From Anniella stebbinsi (taxonomy: Eukaryota > Chordata > Lepidosauria > Squamata > Anniellidae): a stretch of 64,000 bases of DNA. A program made the translations under genes and the position numbers. Location of the stretch: assembly GCA_029215795.1 (NCBI GenBank), contig JARDYH010000006.1, positions 19,731,501-19,795,500 on the forward strand, given 5' to 3'. Numbering within the stretch: the first letter of the stretch is position 1; every line of letters starts with the position of its first letter. The notes under the pieces were generated by a model, which had not been told where the DNA came from, ran no database searches, and saw only the letters and a program-made list of their open reading frames with translations. This document shows positions 13,601 to 28,216 of this stretch, one piece after another.

Positions 13601-16600
13601 AATAATTTATCGGAATGCCATATTGTGTTTTGTTTTTTTAAATGCTCCAATTTACAAAGGCAATGTCTGGAAGAGAACCTGAGCCCCCTCTTCATGTACT
13701 GACAGATCGGATGACTTATGTTTTAATGGTCTGACATGAACAGAAGCTTTTTATGGTGACACTTGAGAGAACTGTGTACAGTGCAGGCAGGTCTGATTGA
13801 CACTGACATAACTTTGCTGATGGAAATCCAGCCCAATTTTCAACACTGGCAATTCCTGCTTTGGTTGGTGTTTGATCAGAGTAATTCAGTCAACAGGCAA
13901 ACAAACAAAGCTTCTTGCAATATGTCCACAAGAGACCAGAGAACATCCCTATCTGAACTATAAATCATATAAATAGGGTTCTAGTGTTTAAGCTATCTTA
14001 AACACTAACTAGGCAAAGCAGCACAATTATAAACAACAACATTCAGACAGTACAAAACTTGTGAGCATTTACTATAGGAAGCAATCACCGTTATATTGGC
14101 CACTTAATCTCTAGAATTCATTCAAAGAAGTAGTCCCTACACACCTACACACACACACACACAATCTTCATTTGAAAGGAAAAGATGAAATTCAAGTTCA
14201 TGTCAAGGCTTACACTTTATTCGAATTAACTTGATACTGGCCAGTCAACTTATTCTAAAAAATGAGTGACTTATAAACCATAAAAGAGATGAAGCAGCCA
14301 TTTCTATACAGAGGCAGTTCACATCTTCTGGTTGTCTTATGGAAGGCTACCAAAAAGCCTAGAACATTTTGTGGGCAGAACAGGGCTCCCGCCCTTCCCG
14401 CTTTCACTTCTATGGTCAGGGCTGTGGCTGAGGGTCCCAGGTTCAATCCCCAGCTTCTACTCCTGCCTGAAACCCTGGAGAGCCATTGCTGTCAGTCAAC
14501 ATCAACAATACTGGGCTAGACGGACCAAGGCAGCTTTCTATGTTCCAAATATTTTTGAGGGGGAGAGAGGAAGGGTGCTAGCCCTTTGCTCCATCCCATC
14601 CCCTACTGCTCCTGTCCTACACACACAAAGAGGACCAAACTCAGGATATCGAAGAGGATAACTTGCTACATGAGAATAAGCAAAAAGCTGAAGGATACAC
14701 TATGGAATGAGCTTTCACATACAGTTATTGGGAGCAGATAAATAAAAAAAAAACACTGATCTGGACACATTCTAGTGGTTCATGCTGTTATCCAACTGTC
14801 TATATGAAGTGTACACTCCTGCATGAACACAGTATTGAAAATAGTCTTTCATACTCAGGGAACATACATACCACTCATCTAAGAAACAATGGAAAGAGTT
14901 TGACACCAACTTTTTACCATGCAATATAGCTACGAAAGGGAAGAAACATAAACATGAGGCTGACATTTCAAAGGAAAAGGTAAGGACCATGAGAGGCAAA
15001 ATGAGAGCTGATAATTCATCGGTCTTGAAAATATAAGCAATTTCTAGAACGATGCAGTGATTTAAGCTGTCCTCTCCAGTAGCAATTCAAGTGACAACTT
15101 ATGTAATCAGCATGGCAATCAAAGCTAAGACTTCATGTTTACTGATTTTAAAATGCTTTTCTTTTTTTCTGATTAGTGGGAAGTCAGCTAATTGACAAGT
15201 TTACTGACTGAAATGAAAGTAATAAGATCACACACTCAGGATAGCAAAAAACAAGCCTGTATTCACACCGTACTACCAGACTCCACTTGACTCCTGCAAG
15301 GTATCAGCATACAATTATTCATCAGCTGAAAATTGGCACATCAATGTCAAATCAGGGAACAACACTAACCCCTACAGCTAGCTCCAAGAGAGCTTAGATT
15401 GGATTGACTGTATTACCCCGCCATACTCTAATTTTGATTCCCTTATAAAAAGATGTCCAGGAAAATAAAATATGGTGGTATACAGGAAAATAAAATATGG
15501 TGGTATACTAAGTTCACAAGTTAATGTTCTTGGAATGTGATAAGATTTAAGGAAACAGAAGTGAAGTGGCACTGAATAATTTTACCAGGCGGATTTTGAA
15601 TTGGATCTTGACAAATATCTGGAACATGATTTCTCAAGGACACCACCCCTCCAAACTCAAAGATACATGAACATAGGTGGAGTTATACCAGTGATTTTCA
15701 GCTCTGTTGATGGAAACCCTGAAGCTCCTCAATAAGCTCAGTCATGACAGAATAGATGTTATTGGAAGTCAGATTGTTCGTTATTACCAATCTTCCCTTA
15801 CAACACACAGACACAAGATGTTGTAGATGTGTTGAAGTTCAACTCCCATCATCCCCAGCCAGCACAGCCAATGAACAAAGCTCAACTTTCAGACCTGCAC
15901 AATGGTAAAGATTCCACAATTCTGGGCTAAGCCAGACATTAGCAGATCTGGGAATCTCCTACATATGGTGGGGCATAAAGCAGACATTATGCATGTCCAC
16001 CACTGTGGACAGCAAGTCACATGTGAGCAAGGCATTTGAAAAGACCAGTGGTGCAGCTAGATAATTTAAACACTGGACTTAACCATCTTATGGGTGGGGT
16101 ATGGGTGTGCTTTATATGCCTTGTTTGTTACTTCAGTTGAAAAGTACACAACTAACATTTCTCTTCCCCCTCAACTGTCATTCCATGCTTTATAACTGCT
16201 TCTACATTCCTGATATGTTAGGAAGTTTGCAAACCCTGATAAAAGAAACACTTTGAGAATGTGCAGTTGTACATTTTAAGCTCACTTAAATCTTAGAACT
16301 ATCATGACTACAGAAAAAAATAGAATATACATCTGCTACCCTGATGCCCTTATTATCTGCTGGTCTCTGGGTGGTTATTTTGGGGGGCTCTGGACTTTGG
16401 CCCCAAGGTCTAGCCCTAGCTGCATCGCTGGCATATACAAATGTATGCACACAATTTATTCAATTCTTTATCTTCTAAAACAGCATGGAAGTAAATGAGG
16501 GAACCAGGTGAATGTGCGATGCCCAAGTCACATGAATAGCAGTATGTCCCCAGTCGCTACTGAACACCACAAGAGATTTCCAGTTGATTTAGAAAGTTCT

Positions 16601-19600
16601 GCAGACCTAATCATCCCCTGAAGAAGGCCTTTCAAATAAAATCTCACAGGCTGAAACGCATTGGGTGTATATTAATAAAAATATCTCAGCATTCTGAGAA
16701 CTTGCTTCTCTCCCCTTTTTTCTCTTTTTAAAAAAATGACAAGGATTTTCTTCTGTTCTTACTAACTCATCATAATTTAAGGCAGGGAGAGGAGCTGAGA
16801 ACTACATTGCCTTCTGAACGTTACTCCTTATCATGCAGGTTAAAGGACAAGGGAAAGTTAAGTATTAAGAAGACAGTTGCTGAGACTTGAATTAGAACTG
16901 AAAGAAGGGAATAACTGTCCACTAAGGGATGGATGTTTCCATTAATTTGGGAAAATCAATTAAGTTTAGAGGAATTTATTCAGTGGCAATTTGGGGAAAT
17001 AAATTTGTTTACCTTCTGTGAAATGGGTGTTTTGTTGAAAGAGGACACTGTGGATTCAAAGGAGTGGTTTTGGGACTCAGATCCTAGCTCTTATACTTAA
17101 TTTCTTGGGCAAGTTACTTGTCACTCACCCTCACGGACCTGCCTTTTATGAAATGGGTGTTTGGTGACCGGCCACACTCATTATGGCAGCCATTTTGTGA
17201 CAGAAACCAGGTCAGTTTCTCAAACATTTTAATGCGCTCATGGGCCAAAAAGGCTAAGGGACCTCTGCTTTAGACATACATTAGTAATCCTTCCAAGGGT
17301 CCTCTAAAGTAGGCTGGCATTATTATCATCAACTCCATTTCAAAGATGGAGAGTTGAGACTGGGAGAGAGCGGCTAATCTAATGTGCACAAGCCTTTGTA
17401 GCTCAACTGAGATTTGAACTGGGTAATTCCCAGACCATCCTCTTATTCACTATGTAACACAAAACCAGATCTTATCCCGCACTGTGAGGAAATGTACAAA
17501 CAGCTTTAAACAGATAAGACTGCTTTTTAACTCCACCAACAATCATGTAGGGCTGTGAAGTTCCAGCAACAGCAAGATTGCTTTTGTTCTTTAGTCACAC
17601 ACTTCTGTTCTCAACTGGCCAAATGATGAAGCAGAAAGAAATGTTTTTTAAAAAACTTACTTGATAACAATTTTGGAATCTGTTGTTGTGGTCTACCCAG
17701 CAGTGGTCTATATGTGCTTCCCTGATTGTAAGCTCCAGGGGGAGCAATATTGCTGTAAACTCCACTTCCTGACTGTCCTCTGTCCCTTGACATTGCATGG
17801 CTGTAATATAGGGGAAGAAAACAAATAAAAAATGAATAAATATATCCATAGAAAGATGCTACAGCTTATTTCCACACATGGCAAAAGTGCCAAGTTCACA
17901 TTTTAGACCTGCACAGTGGTAAATTTCTACAACTCTGAGTCAAGCCAGATATTACTGAGCCTGGAAATCTTCTACAAACTTTTTGGGTATGGAGCAGACA
18001 TTACACATCTCCATTACTGTGGAAAGCAAGTATTGTATGAGTAAGACATCTGTACATAAAAAACATTTGCACGTACTGCCTGTTTTCCTCAGTTCTCCTC
18101 CTCCCAAATGCGAGTGGAAGGAAAATGGAAATCAGCTAAATGAACATACATCTATACATACAGATGGCCGAGATCATACATCACTTCTTACTTAAGGTAA
18201 TATATGCATTATTTTGTTGTTTAAGAAACCTATGGAAAAACAAAATAGTAGCTATATTAAAGAGTGGTGTCTTTTAGGTGGACTTATTTTGGGGGTGCTC
18301 TTGATCTTGTGACTGTCTGGAGAAGCACAGGTAGCAGCAGTGGCCGGGAGTGCCTTCTACAACCAGCTGCAGTCATATCTGGAGTGGCAGGACCTGGCCT
18401 GTTACCCATGTTCTAGTTATCTCCAAACTGGAATACTGCATTGTACTTTTTGTGGGGCTGCCTCTGAAGATGGCTCAGAAACTTCAACTGATGCAAGATG
18501 TGGTCACCCAGCTGCTAATGGGGGGCAGAAGTTTTGCACATGTAACACTACTTTTGTGCTGGTTGCATTGGCTACCAGTGTGTTTCTGGGTCAAGTCCTA
18601 AATGCTAATATTAAACTTTAATGGCCAGGTTACCTTAAAGAGTGGCTGGATCTGTTTGACCCTGCCAATAACCCAATATCTCCTTTAGAAGTCCCGCTCA
18701 TACGACTGCTGGTGAAATCAGTTAGGTTGGCAAATCTTGGTGATGACTTCGCAGTTGTGAATCAAGTTTTCATGAAAATGTGGGCCAGCGATTGGTCTGG
18801 GACATTCTCAGGTATCACATGCTATGACTGGGCTTGGATGACACAATGGTCAACGGTTGCTGAAATAGTCAACCATTTACTATGTGCCATCTGTCGGGAA
18901 AAAACCACACCATGGCTGGTTATTTCCAAGAAATAACCAACTCAAATAATCAACGGTGTGCAGAGCTGACTATCTGAACAGCCGTCGATTATTGTGTCAT
19001 CTGTCGGGCTCCACTATTTCGCAAGGCAAGAATGGCAGAAACCCTTACCACTCTTTCCCAGTGGGGCTCTATAGGCATGTGAAATAATCCCGTCCCAGGA
19101 AGCACGTGGGGAGCCTCTGATTGTGCCTTCCCTTACTGGGTCGCCACAATCTGCAGCTCCCCAGGCGCTTCCTGGGATGGGCACATGCTGTCCCTGGGTG
19201 GGGTGCTGCATGGTGCCCAACGTGTTCCCAGGGAAGAACGTGCATGTCTCTTGCCCCCACCCCCGCCCCGAGATCCATCTGGATATCGACTCAAGGGGAT
19301 GGAAGGAGCTCCTTCCATTCCCTTGAGCCAATACCCAAATTGATTGTGGGGCAGACAAAGGATGTCTCCTGCAGCTTGACATGTAACGTCAAACCGCTGG
19401 AGATATCCTTCCACCAAGAGCGGCCTCCTGCACCCTGCTGTCATTTGCCGCAAAGTGCTGGCAACTGGGGATGCCAGGATCTCCTGCTGCTCTCAAGCAG
19501 TGGCAGGAATTCCTATCTTCCTCCGCAGAGAGTGTCTGCCTGTGTCCTACTCTTCATTCACCATTTGGGGATGGTATCATTCTGCCACCGCTCCTTCACC

Positions 19601-22600
19601 ATTTGGGGCTAGAGAGAGGGCGGAGAAAGAAACTGTCAAGAGGTTTTCTGTGTACTGCGTCTCTCCCCACTCCGTCCCTCCCCACAGAATCACGCCCCTG
19701 GTTCCCACTTTCCATACCAGGATGCTGTGAAGAAAGAGGTCTTTCTCTGTGGCGTCCCGATATGGAAAGTGGGAACCAGGGCCACCATTCCGTGGGGGTG
19801 GGAGAGCGAGAACAATAGTAAACCCTGTGTTAATAGTCTACTCGACAGATTACTATTAGCAACGTGACCTGCTAATAATCATCCATACAGTGGACTATTA
19901 GCATAGGGTTGACTATTGTGTCGTCTGAACATGACCTATGCTTCTAAAGTTTAGCAGGCACAAGAAAGTCTCTGGTCACTTGGTAAGGAACAAGGCAAGG
20001 GCACAATCCAAAATAATGAAAGACTGAGCAGCCTTTTTTGGGTTCACAGAACTTGCTTATTGGCAAGGAAGACAATTAAGGGCCTTTATTTGTTAGAATG
20101 TCACATAAAAACATAAGAAGAGCAGTGCTAGATCAGTACAAAGGCCTATCTGACACAACATTCTGTATCCCCAGTGGCCAGGAACATAGGGGAAGTCCAT
20201 AAGCAGGACATGAAGACAATAGCACCCTCTCGCTTGTGTTCGAGCTGCAGTCATTGCTACTTACCCTAATGTTCTGAATGATGACTGGTCCAAGTGAACC
20301 TGCCTCCTATCACGGTTGAAGCCAAGCTGCGGCCTCCAAGGCCGACCACCATTATTGGTTTTCTCCCAGTCACCAGGTTTCAGAACTGTTGGAGGCTTTC
20401 TGAATATTAGGGCAACAAAGTTTAATTTAGTAGGGCATCAGGGCCATACAGACCCAAAGGCCATCGTGTTCAACCCTCTTGACACAAGACAGTACCACCC
20501 AGAGAATCAGTTCTACCACACAGCCGCTGACTGAGAAGAACTGGTCAGTAAAAGTAGTCCTTAAGGGTTACTTACTTTGCCCCAGATAACACCACTGCCT
20601 TAAAAATAAAGTCTTCTTCGAACTGTGGGTCTTTAAAGTTGATACTAAGAATGAAAATATTTGGAACAATTACAAAGGATCAACACATGGCCTGTCATGT
20701 GACATCAAAGCTAAAAAAATTGATTTCTAATAAAGGAAGGTGTAGATACAATTCTCTCTCTTCCAGCCCTTTGCCAGATATATCCATTCATGCTTTATCC
20801 AGATTACTTGGGATTGGTCAGGTCTGCACAACACATCCTTTTTTGCAAGCCAACTCCCCTCAGTGGACCACATTTGGCCTGATGTGTCACAAATTCTGTA
20901 GGTCTGCTTTGAATAAATACATAATTCCATGCAAACATATTCCTCGACTTTTCATCAAGCTGCATGCAAATGAGCTTTACAGCATATATGTTTCCTTTAT
21001 CATGACAGTGGTAGCGTTGGGGAAGTTCTCAGTGAGCTTGTTTGAGGAGCCAAAGAGATGTATGAATTTAGGATGCAGTTGTTTTTGGACAGACTAAGGC
21101 TGCTATCTCCCAGTTCTTCTTGTGTAGTAGCTAGACTCCTGAACATCTATTATTCATCAGCTGAAAACTGCAACTACAAATGCTGGCTTGCATGTGCAAA
21201 TATGAGTGTTACAGACCAAACTCCACTTTCCTATTATCTTATTTCATCCACACGGCTTTTCAATGTATTCAATGTCTGCACATTCAGCTGCGAGCCATCA
21301 AATAGTAAGTAATCAGGTTACGTACAAGCATTCGGGAAGTGGGCCAAAATTTCTACCAGTCCCGCTGGTAATTTTATACTGGAGACAGTAGTTCAGAAAC
21401 GGAGCAGTGTTTTCCAAACATCTGATAGTTGAAGCGAACTGTTTTCTGAATTAAAACTGGAAGCACACCTTATACTTACAGCTGAAAGGGTTCCCTTTTA
21501 TAGCGAGTAAGAGTAAAAATTACCCATCAGCTCAGGAGTAGAGATGTGAAGGCTGGGGGGGGGGGGGGGGGACTGTGTTTCCCCAAAGCATCCAAAAACA
21601 GTGTGGGGGAAATGGGATGCCTCCATTTTTTCTGCCCCCCCCCCCCCCCGTCATTTATTCTGGTTTTTATCCCAGGCTTTCAGGAGCCAAACTGAGTCAC
21701 AGATCTAAGGAAACCTCCTAACTGGAAGTAAGTCAAGCCAAAGCAGTGAATGATTTAGGGACATAGTAGACAACCTCCTTTATGGGTGAGTGCTCTGGGC
21801 CTTTCACATTATTTCTTGTGGCTCAGTAATTGACACACTGTATGGGAATCACAGAACCGGAGGGATTTTGCAGATTCCATGTGACAAGAAGGAAGAATGA
21901 TAAAGGACACCTGAGGGACACACATGAGACTAGTAGAGTTAAAGTACTGAGATGCCACGATTCTCTTTACTGTCAAAAAATGGAAATATGTTTCAAACAT
22001 CACCTGAACCCAGTTCTAAGAGAGTAGATGATTCTAGAAAGGGGCACATATTTTCTGAGGTTTAGTAGTCCACTTGCCTGCAAGCCGATAGAAGGAAGAG
22101 CCTGGGAAATAAGGGGACCGCCCAGCATCATTAGTTTAATGTCTTTCCCAATCTTCTATATTCCCTAATTGACTCAAGATGAGAAGCAAGTTAGGAACTG
22201 GTAGCTGCCACAATTATTGGGGATTTTATACCATGACCTTGTACACTTCATCCAAACCCAGTTTACCTTATTGCAGAATTCTGTGTCAGATCACGCAGCA
22301 TTGGTACAGGAGAGTGCACTGTCCTAATAGATATGGAAAAATGGAAGAACTGTCCATTTAGAAGAAAAACTCTTGATTGCAGAGAAAAGTAGAAAACGTA
22401 TCTGAGACAAACTGGCACCGGTGACTACACAGAACATATGTGCGCCTTGGTACAAAAGGACATTTAGGAGAAAGTCCTACAACTCCTAGCATACCCCAGA
22501 TAGCCATGGTAGCTAGGACATGCTGGAAGTTGTAGAGCTTTTTTCTGTCTAAACATGCATAGAACTGTGCTCTTAACTGATCAAAGTGACCAAATTCTTG

Positions 22601-25600
22601 ACCTAAATACATCACCAATATTTTAGATACTGACTCATCTTCCTAAGATTGAAACCTCAAATAGCAAGTCTTTAAATGGGTGCTGCTACAACACGACCAA
22701 AAAAGAGCTCAGACAATTCACTTCAGTCCATGCAAAATGTCAGTTAACACTTCAAAATGTCAGAGGTCTGACTGTACTGTATGTAATAGGCTATTCCAAT
22801 GAGCAAACAGTGCAGAAAGTAGAATGATCTTCACTAATTTTAAACAAGACTCAAAAAAGGTGGAATGAATCAAAATGCATTACCCAATGTCAAACAAAAC
22901 ACATCTTACATTTAGCCACACTTAAACCAACTCGAGTTAACGCTTACCTTGGAATACACCAGCACTGTTCAGTTTTTTTTCAGACTAAGGATCTATCTTT
23001 AATCCCACCCTGCAGCTAAGAACCCAGGTGACACATCGCAGATCATGGGCTATTTAACCCATGACGAACCATGGTGCCCGTGAACACCAGGTTTATATGC
23101 AACCCCTGCTTCCAGGTGGACATGTAGTGTGAACCCAGCAAGTGTGGGTTATGTGAGGGTTGTTTAACCTTCGCATAACCCAAGCTTGCCAGGTTTGCAC
23201 AACACAACAACCCCCAAGAGGGAGCTGTGTATTCAAAATGGTGGTTACACACACCAAAGCCTCTCCATGAGTTAAATAACCCTGAGTGGGCTGTTGTATC
23301 ATAACAGCCCCACTATGTCACTGTCTCTCTTCTGTTTCCCATTCCCCACCTTATCCAATTTCCTCTGCCACATCTTTCTCCTTCTCTTTAAAGTCTATTG
23401 CAGTGCAACCCATCTGCAACTGGGACATGACCCCTCACCCCCCGTGGACCTCTACTCGCTACTTAAAACCAATGGTATAGATTAAGCAGTTTCTGATCTG
23501 CATTGTGATGGGAGGAAACACACGCTTCTTGAGAAGAAAATTGATTTGGTCTGATTTTCTTTTGTTTGGAGGACGTCTAACAAAGGCTATTTTTCATACA
23601 CAAATGAACCATACTTACTCGTCCGGCAGAACTGGATTTTCATTCATTGTAAGTTTTCCTTGAATACCATGACACAGTTCAGGGGGCATGTCTACTGGCT
23701 ATCGGGAAATAAGAAAATCCTGATAAGCCGAGCCAGACAGACACTAATGACAAATGCAAGTACCCATTAGAACAGATCTGGCATACCTCTTTTTCATCAG
23801 ATTTATACTGTTCAAGAATGAAGTCATGAAGTTGATGATGCTTTCCAATAAAGAGAACATCACCACCAAGACTATTTCTTCTGTCTAGAAAAGGAAATGA
23901 AATACTCCATTACAGTTTATAGTTTACAGCACCACAAACAAAAATGTTCTCTCTCTCTCTCTCTCTCTCTGCTTATCATCTACTGTACAAGGATACCGCT
24001 TTGATGCATGTCCAGTTTATTTTTCAATAATGTAATGGGAAATGTAAATTTAGCATTTACACTAAATGTAAGTAAACAAACAAACTGCTTTATCTGAGAT
24101 GGAATTTCTGATCACAATATAGTTGCTATCTATTTGGTATATGCTTCGCACTCTGCTTACAAGGTGTCACTCACTGTGGGGCTCAGGTCAGGAATCCTGG
24201 GAGAACAGCCACCAGAACACTGGTCACTATGCTACCAGGACACCTGATCACAGAGGAGCTGCAGCCCTTTTACCTCAACAATCACCCTCCGGTCAGAACT
24301 CTCCTACCAAGGGAGTCAAATGAGCAGGTGAAACTAACCATCTCCCATTTCCACTTATACAACCCCCATAGTCATTCTGAACAGCATCTAGCAAAGGGAT
24401 CTGGATGTGCTTTGAGGTCTGCATACACCCATTCTACTGAGCTTGGTGCCAGTGACTGGCTTACTTCATTTTTTGTCTGATGCCCTACCTGAGTACTTGA
24501 CATGAGAGCCATAAAAGGAGCTTCAGGCTAGTACAATTTTGCAATCTTCTGGGCTCAAGTTCTCTCATGAAATTACTACTGAAAGGAAATATTAAGTGAT
24601 TCAAGTGTCACCTGAAGATGCAAAATGGCCCAATGCCATTTTACAGCTGAATTAGCAGAAGTATCTTATCAAAGATGCAAGAAGCAATAGTTCCTCTAAG
24701 CTTTTGAGTGGAGTATTTTATAAAAACCTGGTCACACCATGGTTCAGAATCATGCAATGAAAAAGACATTTAGCTTAAAATGCAAGACATCAGGACTAAT
24801 GATGGGACAGCATTTTCATTCTACAGATTATTAGGAGAGCAAGAATTAGAACAATATTTAAGTTTGAGCACACAGGTTGGTAACAGTTCTGTTCACTTTC
24901 ATTAAAGCAAATTGATTTATGGAATACAAAGGCATACTTGGGTTTAGTATTAGGAATTTTTGCTGTACTGCACAAAAGTACCATTGCCAAAAGCCTCAGT
25001 CATCAGAAGAATTATATAATCCTGTAATTCTTACTTTCTTCAGGACTGAGGTCAGGATACACCTCTGCAAGAGCAGCTCTCAGACGACGTTCATCAACAA
25101 ATGGCAACAGAGCAACACCTACAGAAAACAAGTGATCAGATTCCACATTTTTTTCATTAGCACCATGGAGGTTTAAGAGAGAATTTGGCAAGATCAAGCC
25201 ATTTATTTCAATAGGAGGGAGAATTAAGCACACGTTTTGCTCTTCTATGGAAATAAATATGACTTAAAAGTGTTTAACTTTAGCCCACTGTCTTTCCTTT
25301 GCAGGTGGGAGGGCAATTTATGCAATTTTTAAAAAGTTTTGCAGTTATATTAAATCTTTCCCCACACATGTACTAGAATATCAACTTTCTAATAGGTGGA
25401 TACTCTTCCAGTATGACTAAAGAAGCATACATCTGTATAACTAGCCTTTTCTTCAGGTACACTGAAATCACCTATACACAAGCAGAATCCATTTTTGATC
25501 TATAAAGCCAACAACTATTTTTAAGTAATCTTATTTCATGATAGAATCACAACATTATTTCTGAGTTTCAGTACAAGTGCTCTAGCCATTTCCCTTTGAA

Positions 25601-28170
25601 AGTATATATGCCTTATGCTTTATTTTGCTTCATATGGCTATGCGCATAAGCATACATACTTTCAAAGGCACAACACTGGCAAAGATAATACATGCTTAAT
25701 ATTGTTTGTAAGCCGTCTCAAACTACAGAGGCAAAGTAAAAGCTTTCCCGTAAACGCACTCAAGCAAATTATATCAGTGAGATTTTAAAATTGCTTAACT
25801 TTGGTTTACTGTGCCCATGATTTGTGTTAAGGTGGATGAAAATACACAACGTAATGAACTGAAGAAAAGTTGTTAGTTCATAGTTTTAGCCATTAGAGAA
25901 CACTGAAGTTCTATCATCACAGTTATAGGAGATCCCAAAGTCCTAATACAATGATTGAAAACTGTAAGACTCAATTATTAATTTTGGTGAAACAGATTCT
26001 TCCTCCCCACAAATCAGTTTTAGAGTGTTGGGGAACGCACTGCAGCACATTTGCAAGGGGCAGGGACTACACAGGAGTTAAGAGGAAGGAAAAGTCCCAT
26101 TGGATGAGCAGACATTGCTCACACCTTGCAGGCTGGAACCCAAAAGCATTTCTATCCTGTTTTTTTCTATTATAACAGTTATTCAAGTGGCAAAATAATT
26201 AAATACTCAAAAACAAAAGTTATGCTACGTAGATAACGAACTGTATTTTAGTCAATAATGGATCACAGGGACTTGGATCGCTGCTTAAACTACTATTTGC
26301 CACAGTTATCCCTAGACCATTTGTTTGTTCTTGGGTTGCTTTTTTCAATTTAAAAAACCCAACTCCAAATAAATCACTTTGGCAAGCGGTAGCAAGCCTG
26401 GTAATAGAATAAACTCCTTCTTGTTTCATTCAATGAGTCCAAAGTTGTACTGAACAAATGTTAATTTCATGACCTTAAATATTTTACCTTGCCAAGCAAA
26501 TTTCTTCCCATTCAAATCAATAGCAAAATCTTCAGGGTAGAAGTCAATTATACTTGATTCCTGTTTTTAATGAAAGATTATTAATAATGATTCAGAAAAT
26601 TGTGTAGTTCTAGATCAAGATACTTTCTTCCTCTCAAACCCATTATTAAGAGCATATTGAAATGAACAGTACTTCACTCACAACGTTCAAACTCTAACGC
26701 AATAGCCACTTCTAAAATTTGAATCTTCAAAGCGTAGGAGGTGGAAGTTTCCTAAATCTTAAACAATTTGAGCAAATTAGATGATTCCATGAATCTCTTT
26801 CTCCAGCCATAACCTCTGCTTGATTTAGTACATGCTTCATGATGTAGCTTGACCAGTTTTGGAGTAGACCAGAAGGGTCATTTCAGGTCACCCAAGCTCT
26901 TCTTGTTCCACAGCTCACACCAATTAGTTCCCCCTGGAAGTCGTGTACCCTAGCCTTGGTCTGTAGGGACACAGAGCAGTATCCAAGTTGATATGAGAAC
27001 TAACACAAATTACGTTGCACTCGTGTAAGGAATCTCTAACACAAAGCCAGTAACACCAGCTTGATGTAATGGGTTTCCCGGGAATTTCATCAAACTAGTT
27101 CACACTACTGTAATTTTCATTAGGACACATGTAGGCTTGGGTACTGCCTATAGTTTGCCAAGCCTCTTATCTCCAGTGAAAACAGTAAAACAGTCATATT
27201 CTTCAGACATATATTGAAGCTGTTAAGAGAATACTAATTTCTTTTTCTTTTTTTGCACAAATGAAAAGGGGGGGCAGGGAGCACTTTCTTACCGGATCAG
27301 TCATAAGTTTTCGCCAAGTTGGTGGGAGAAAGTTACCACTGGCTGCTGGAAAGACTCCCATAAGTTGTTCAAGAGGTTTGAACTGCCAAAAAAAAAAGAA
27401 GAAGAAAAGACAATAGCAAACCCTAATAATAATGAGCATTAGTGACTTACAACGAATTATTATGAAGATGAGCGGTCAATCTTACCGGTTTGGTTCCCTT
27501 TTCAAAGTCTGAGGGCATGTCTGTGATCCCTTCAAAGTCTGAAGCAAATGGTGCATAATGGAAAGGATAATACCATTTCCAGGAGGCACACCCCTAATTT
27601 GTAAAACATAAAAAGAATTCAAATCACACCCAAAAAAAAGATTGAATAACTCTTCATTCACTGCTGTAGACGGCTTAGGTAAAACTGGAAATCATTTGGT
27701 TATTGCTGCAGAATAGCAGCTCCTCAAGGCATGGCTGCAACCAATCTAGATGAATTACTTAAATGGGAATTCATCTAGAATATGTTTATTTTTGTAAGCC
27801 ACTTGGAAATGGATCAGTGGTATTAAAATTAATAAAATAAAATAAAATAGTGGCTACAAATCTGTGCCAGTGGCAAAGTAATTTTACATTACCACTACCT
27901 CATTTGCCATTTCTTTACATACTTGGAAGTATTGGACTATATTTCACAAGTGGCGTAGGAAACTTATTCATTGAAAATCAACAAATCATACTATCCATAA
28001 ACAATTAAAGCACGGTCAATGATATGGAGCAGAACATTTTTCATTTCTAAAAAAGCATTATTTCTTAAAAATTGTTCTTAAGATAATGAATAGATAAAAT
28101 AGCAAACTGGGCAGTTTCAAAATTCTAATTATCTTTTTCAGGTGATTTCTCTAGAAAGTATATGCCTGTG

Positions 28171-28216
<46 letters not shown>

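Noticed and set aside
14400..14550. tRNA gene
   Set aside because: Only a B-box-like segment remains, followed by a SINE body; no cloverleaf can be drawn.
19014..19818. Several open frames on both strands at 19.0-19.8 kb
   Set aside because: They overlap each other in many frames inside a GC-rich non-autonomous element and resemble nothing; composition artefacts.
21670..21710. Possible XRN2 exon after a CCTTAG acceptor
   Set aside because: The translated residues do not match the expected [12 protein letters not shown] block.
22950..23000. Possible extra XRN2 exon with AG/GT borders
   Set aside because: The translation hits a stop and does not match XRN2; the missing block was found at 22267-22323 with correct phases.
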